Positions 60,734 through 64,000 of a stretch of DNA of 64,000 nt are shown here, piece after piece. The notes beneath the pieces were generated by a model that worked only from the letters and a program-made list of their open reading frames with translations, did no database searches and was not told the origin of the DNA. The first letter of the stretch is position 1. Every line of letters starts with the position of its first letter. Source of the DNA: Myxococcus stipitatus (lineage in GTDB: Bacteria; Myxococcota; Myxococcia; Myxococcales; Myxococcaceae); NCBI RefSeq assembly GCF_038561935.1, contig NZ_CP102770.1, forward strand, positions 6,448,001 through 6,512,000, given 5' to 3'. Both the position numbers and the translations under genes were made by a program.

Positions 60734-61716
60734 TTCTTCGCCAGCTCCTCCAGGAACTCCACCTCCTGGATGAGCCCCTTGCGGATGAGCAGGCGGATGA
60801 GGCTGGCCACCATGCGCGCGGGCTTCACCTTCTCCGTGTCCAGCACCGCCTCGTCGCCCCGGGACATGCGCTCGAGGTCGTCCAGGATGGCCAGGTCATC
60901 CTCGGAGAAGTCCGGCGTCGGCGTGAGGGCCAGCGCGGGTCGGGAGCCCTTCGCGGCGCCACCGAACAGCACCACCGGCACCCTCGGTCGCGGATCCTCG
61001 TCTTCCGCGCCCAGGGCGGGCGGAGGCGGAGGACGCGCGGAGGGCTTCACGCCCAGCAGGTCATCGAGTGAGTCCCCTCCCGCCCCTGGCCCAAGCGCTT
61101 CGGCGGGGGGAGGAGGCGGTGTGCTGGGCCGGCGCGCGGCGGGAGCGGCGGCGGGTGGAGCTCTCACGGCGGGGGGCTTCGGCGTCTCCGGCATCTCCCA
61201 CTCCAGTGGCGTCCCCGCGGCGAAGTCGGAGTGGCCCAGGCCCTCCTCCTCCAGCGGCATCGCCTCCACGATGTCCAGCGGCTCTCCCCGCGCCCGGGCC
61301 AGCGCGGTGTCCAGGTCGTCCGACGCCACGACGAAGACCCGCACCTGCTTGCGGAGCTGGAAGCGCAGCTCATCCACCAACGTCAGGTCTCCGGGGTCTT
61401 CCACCCCGACATGAATGCGCTCGCTGCGCCCCTCCACCTCCAGGCGGAACAGCAGCACCCGGTGCTCCGTCTGGAAGTCCAGGGACACCAGCGAGGACAC
61501 CTCGGAGGGAATCTCCTCGGGCAACTCCACGAAGGGCAGGCCGTGCTGCACCGCCAGCGCGCGGGCCACGTGCATCGGCGCGCAGAGGCCCTGGGCCACC
61601 AGCGTCTCGCCCAGGCGCATCTGGCCTGGAGCGCCTCGCCTGCCGAGCGCCACCCGCACCTGCTCCTCCGTCACCACCCCCGCCTCGACGAGCAGCTCAC
61701 CAATCTTCTTGCGCAT
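60730..61716 (-). CDS. Stand-alone GspE N-terminal (MshEN-like) domain protein, 328 aa
   Basis: Residues ~1–145 match the N-terminal domain of GspE/PilB ATPases (T2SSE_N/MshEN): [22 protein letters not shown], then [34 protein letters not shown] and [19 protein letters not shown]. The family motif R/K-(L/I)-G-x-x-L-V binds c-di-GMP in several PilB-type proteins; Arg and Gly are present in the second copy here. A Pro/Ala-rich linker (~175–270) and a short C-terminal helix domain ([22 protein letters not shown]) follow. No ATPase domain. Ten bases after a homologous gene and overlapping the ABC ATPase start. Confidence 0.83.
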   Translation of the reverse strand: MRKKIGELLVEAGVVTEEQVRVALGRRGAPGQMRLGETLVAQGLCAPMHVARALAVQHGLPFVELPEEIPSEVSSLVSLDFQTEHRVLLFRLEVEGRSERIHVGVEDPGDLTLVDELRFQLRKQVRVFVVASDDLDTALARARGEPLDIVEAMPLEEEGLGHSDFAAGTPLEWEMPETPKPPAVRAPPAAAPAARRPSTPPPPPAEALGPGAGGDSLDDLLGVKPSARPPPPPALGAEDEDPRPRVPVVLFGGAAKGSRPALALTPTPDFSEDDLAILDDLERMSRGDEAVLDTEKVKPARMVASLIRLLIRKGLIQEVEFLEELAKK

Positions 61717-61725
61717 GACGAAGGG

Positions 61726-62478
61726 CTACCGCTTGACCTTGGCGAGGTACTCCTCGCGGGAGAACACGCCCTTCTCGATGAGCAGCTCCACCATGGCCTT
61801 GAGGGCCGCGACCTCCTTGCGCTGCACCTCCTCCACGCTGCGCAACAGCTCCGCGGGGCTGCCTCCCGCTCCACCTCGGGCGGGCTCCGGCGCCGGCGCG
61901 GGACGCGCGGCGGCGGGAGGGGGCTTGGGCGCGGACGCGACGGCGGCGGCCGCCGGGTCCAGGTCCTTGAGGTTCTTCACCACCGTGCGGCCCTGGGCGT
62001 CCACCACCTTGAAGTTGGTGTCCGCGTCCTCCAGCTCCATGTTCTGCTCGTAGAGGCGAGCAAAAGCCCGGGCGATGGAGGAGCGCCCCGCCACGTTCGG
62101 GACGATGCGGCACTTGGCCACCGCGCGAAGCTCGTCCAGCATCCGCACGTTGAGCGGGTCGCTCATCGCGACCACCAGCGTCTTGCCCTCGTCGCGCAGC
62201 TGCAGCGGCAACACCGAGAAGTCCCGCGCCGTCTGGACCGGAATCTTCGCCTTCACGTGCGGCGGCAGCACCTGCACCGAGTCCAGGTTCACCGCCGGCA
62301 TCCCCAACTGCTTGGACAGCGCACGCACCAGGATGTCCTCGGAGACGAGGCTCATCCGGACCAGGATCTCCCCGAGCTTTCCGCCCCACTTCGCCTGTTC
62401 GGCGAGCGCGGCCTTGAGCTGGCTCTCCTGGAGCACATTCGCCTTGATCAGCAGTTCTCCGAGCTTGATCTGTGCCAT
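61726..62478 (-). CDS. Stand-alone GspE N-terminal (MshEN-like) domain protein, 250 aa
   Basis: Paralog of the next gene. Residues 1–~150: IKLGELLIKANVLQESQLKAAL, KLGEILVRMSLVSEDILVRAL, LGMPAVNLDSVQVLP and VAMSDPLNVRMLDELRAVA, two MshEN-type motifs in tandem as in PilB/MshE, with Lys for the usual Arg. Then KVVDAQGRTVVKNL, an Ala/Pro-rich linker, and the same closing helix (VELLIEKGVFSREEYLAKV) as its paralog. No ATPase. Starts the five-gene run that ends with DUF2085. Could report c-di-GMP or tether to a type IV pilus-like motor; unproven. Confidence 0.83.
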   Translation of the reverse strand: MAQIKLGELLIKANVLQESQLKAALAEQAKWGGKLGEILVRMSLVSEDILVRALSKQLGMPAVNLDSVQVLPPHVKAKIPVQTARDFSVLPLQLRDEGKTLVVAMSDPLNVRMLDELRAVAKCRIVPNVAGRSSIARAFARLYEQNMELEDADTNFKVVDAQGRTVVKNLKDLDPAAAAVASAPKPPPAAARPAPAPEPARGGAGGSPAELLRSVEEVQRKEVAALKAMVELLIEKGVFSREEYLAKVKR

Positions 62479-62537
62479 GTCGTAGGGGGCACTCTACCCG
62501 ACTCCAGCCTCGGCGCTCCTTCTTCGTGCCTGACAGG

Positions 62538-63368
62538 TCAGGAACCCGGCACTGGGGGTGCTGGCGACTCATGCCCAGCGGCTGGCAGCTCCCTCCCCAC
62601 CTCATCCACCTCGACGACCTTCGCGCCCTCGGGCGGGGTCAGCTCATAGAGCGTCAGGTCCGGCCGGCCATTCAGCTTGATCTGCTGGTAGCGAAGCTCC
62701 AGCCGCGTGGCCGCCTGCTTCGCGACCAGCTCCACCTTGCCCGGGAAGATGAGCCCCCCGCGCTCCAGGAAGTCGTCGAAGCCCAGGTCGTACCCCGGCA
62801 CGCCCCGCACCTCGCTCTTCACCACGCGCAGATACTTGGGGTGAACCCGGAGCACCTGGGTGGCGGCGCCCCGGTAGAGCGTCAGCACGTAGACCCCCTC
62901 CTTCGTGTCCAGCTCCAGCGTCTTGCGCTCCGCCGGGATGAGGGGCACCTGGCCCAGCATGATGGCCACCAGCTCCTCGCCTGGCAGGACGACCGGGAGG
63001 AAGCGCGAGACGTTCTGCGGGCTCGCCGGGCCCTGGTAGAAGGTGTTCCCCTCGGACTGGTACAGCCCGAAGCGCGTCCCGTCCCCGACGAGGGAGGCGA
63101 GCGGCCGGTTGAAGAAGTCGAACGTCTCCAGGTGCAACAGGGCGGGCCGGGTGACGGCGAGGAACATCCCGATGGTGCCGCTCTGCTGGGGGGACTCGAC
63201 ACGCAGCTTCGCGTCCCCCTCCAGCGTCACGACATTGTCCTGGTTCCGCCGGACATGTTGATAGACGACGTCGGCGTCGGTGAGCTGCCCTTCCGGCCCG
63301 AACTCGATGCGCTTGGGGCAGGCCGAACAGAGCACGACCAGGAAGATTGCGGCGGCTGCGCGGTTCAT
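62538..63368 (-). CDS. DUF4292 outer-membrane lipoprotein
   Basis: 276 residues. Signal AAAIFLVVLCSAC with lipidation at C17. The body matches DUF4292/LolB-like lipid-binding sheets: VVTLEGDAKLRVESPQQSG, GMFLAVTRPALLHLETFDFF and GTRFGLYQSEGNTFYQG, then a beta-rich end. LolB-type folds carry lipoproteins or lipids at the outer membrane. The C-terminal tail is Pro-rich. Divergent from the MotA/TolQ gene with 43 bases between; 59 bases before the MshEN-like operon on the same strand. Confidence 0.8.
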   Translation of the reverse strand: MNRAAAAIFLVVLCSACPKRIEFGPEGQLTDADVVYQHVRRNQDNVVTLEGDAKLRVESPQQSGTIGMFLAVTRPALLHLETFDFFNRPLASLVGDGTRFGLYQSEGNTFYQGPASPQNVSRFLPVVLPGEELVAIMLGQVPLIPAERKTLELDTKEGVYVLTLYRGAATQVLRVHPKYLRVVKSEVRGVPGYDLGFDDFLERGGLIFPGKVELVAKQAATRLELRYQQIKLNGRPDLTLYELTPPEGAKVVEVDEVGRELPAAGHESPAPPVPGS

Positions 63369-63411
63369 ATGTCCTAGTCTGGGCCATGGCGCCCTGCCAG
63401 GTCACCCACCA

Positions 63412-64000
63412 ATGAGCCTGAACGACATCCTGCATTACCTCCGCCTCGGCGGCGTCACCTTGGCGCTGCTCATCCTCGCTTCCGTGGGCGCGCTCATCGT
63501 CGCCGTCGAGCGCCTCATCGCCCTGTGGGGCGTCAGCGAGCGCTCCCGCCTGCTGGGCGAGGCGGTCAACAAGCACCTGCTGCGCGGAGACGTCGTCGCC
63601 GCCCGCACCGCAGCCGAGCGCTCGAACGCCGTCGCCGCGGACATCTTCCTCGCTGGCTTCGACCGCTGGGAGCGCACGCGCGCCTCCGGGGGCGCGGGCG
63701 TGGAGGCCGCCGTGGAGCGCGAGCGCGCCCAGGTGGGCCTCAAGCTGCGCCGCAACCTGTGGATTCTCGCCACCATCGGCTCCATCACGCCCTTCGTGGG
63801 CTTGTTCGGCACCGTGGCCGGCATCATGCGCTCGTTCAAGGACCTGGGCCTGGACGTGGAGTCGGGCGGCACGGGAGGCACCGGCGCCGTGATGACGGGC
63901 ATCTCCGAGGCGCTCGTCGCCACCGCCGTCGGCATCCTCGTGGCCGTGCAGGCCATGGTCTTCTACAACTACTTCCAGGCCCGGCTGTCGCGCGTGCTGG
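63412..64000 (+). CDS. MotA/TolQ/ExbB proton-channel family protein, partial
   Basis: Starts at ATG 63412 and runs off the right edge (at least 196 residues present). One N-terminal helix (TLALLILASVGALIVAVERLI), a cytoplasmic segment (RSRLLGEAVNKHLL), then the core helices ATIGSITPFVGLFGTVAGIM and GISEALVATAVGILVAVQAMVFY, the diagnostic TolQ/ExbB motifs with the conserved Thr and Gly residues. It pairs with an ExbD/TolR protein to turn proton flow into work on the outer membrane; the partner should follow beyond base 64000. Whether it is TolQ, ExbB or a gliding-motor (AglR-like) protein cannot be decided from this part. Confidence 0.92.
   Translation, partial: MSLNDILHYLRLGGVTLALLILASVGALIVAVERLIALWGVSERSRLLGEAVNKHLLRGDVVAARTAAERSNAVAADIFLAGFDRWERTRASGGAGVEAAVERERAQVGLKLRRNLWILATIGSITPFVGLFGTVAGIMRSFKDLGLDVESGGTGGTGAVMTGISEALVATAVGILVAVQAMVFYNYFQARLSRVL

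Noticed and set aside
1-64000. Mobile elements, prophage, CRISPR arrays or integrated islands
   Set aside because: No transposase, integrase, terminal repeats or regularly spaced repeats were seen; composition is even and the tRNA-Gly 3' end has no integrase gene beside it.

Overview
This 64 kb window reads as chromosome of a myxobacterium close to Myxococcus (suborder Cystobacterineae). The evidence is a GC-rich, strongly G/C-third-position coding style, an Wzm–Wzt–WbgA O-antigen cluster with a ~1,278-residue WbgA-type glycosyltransferase, a bacN–bacO–bacP–padC bactofilin/chromosome-anchoring cluster, and a Tad-like secretion locus. All three are arranged as I remember the M. xanthus chromosome (roughly the MXAN_46xx region, from memory and not checked). 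I see no insertion sequence, prophage, CRISPR array or integron. Genes are packed, with many 4-base ATGA/GTGA stop–start overlaps.

Layout. 1–2.2 kb: a partial luciferase-like monooxygenase, an AAC(3)-family acetyltransferase, and a divergent ArsR regulator/SRPBCC pair sharing a perfect palindromic operator. 2.2–18.4 kb: O-antigen biosynthesis and export, with rmlBDAC for dTDP-L-rhamnose, four large glycosyltransferase or methyltransferase proteins, and the Wzm/Wzt ABC exporter. 18.6–25.8 kb: tRNA-Gly(GCC) with its terminator, pgsA, a TPR/AIM24 protein, a lytic transglycosylase, nadB, a rhomboid protease, a LOG-family protein, a lipoprotein and pyrE. 25.8–28.5 kb: padC and three bactofilins. 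28.5–35.8 kb: an alpha/beta hydrolase, a TPR protein, a hybrid histidine kinase with worn-out receiver and GGDEF domains, and a lipoprotein. 35.9–41.8 kb: tlyA, dxs, ispA, a single-domain response regulator, xseB and xseA.

41.8–58.2 kb is the most interesting part. It is a Tad-like apparatus (two FHA proteins, TadC, TadB, CpaB, a lipoprotein, a membrane protein, an Flp-type pilin, two secreted proteins, two TadE-like proteins and a TadG-like protein) followed by an anti-sigma factor and its ECF sigma factor. No TadA/CpaF ATPase, secretin or prepilin peptidase is present, so these must lie elsewhere. This matches the split organisation I recall for the M. xanthus Kil system, used for contact-dependent killing of prey. 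One FHA protein carries five spaced E-(R/H)-T-(E/D)-(L/V) motifs and appears to start at CTG.

58.3–62.5 kb is a tightly overlapping operon of two stand-alone GspE N-terminal (MshEN-like) proteins, two dipeptide-type ABC ATPases without permeases, and a DUF2085 membrane protein. The window closes with a DUF4292 lipoprotein and the start of a MotA/TolQ/ExbB proton-channel gene.
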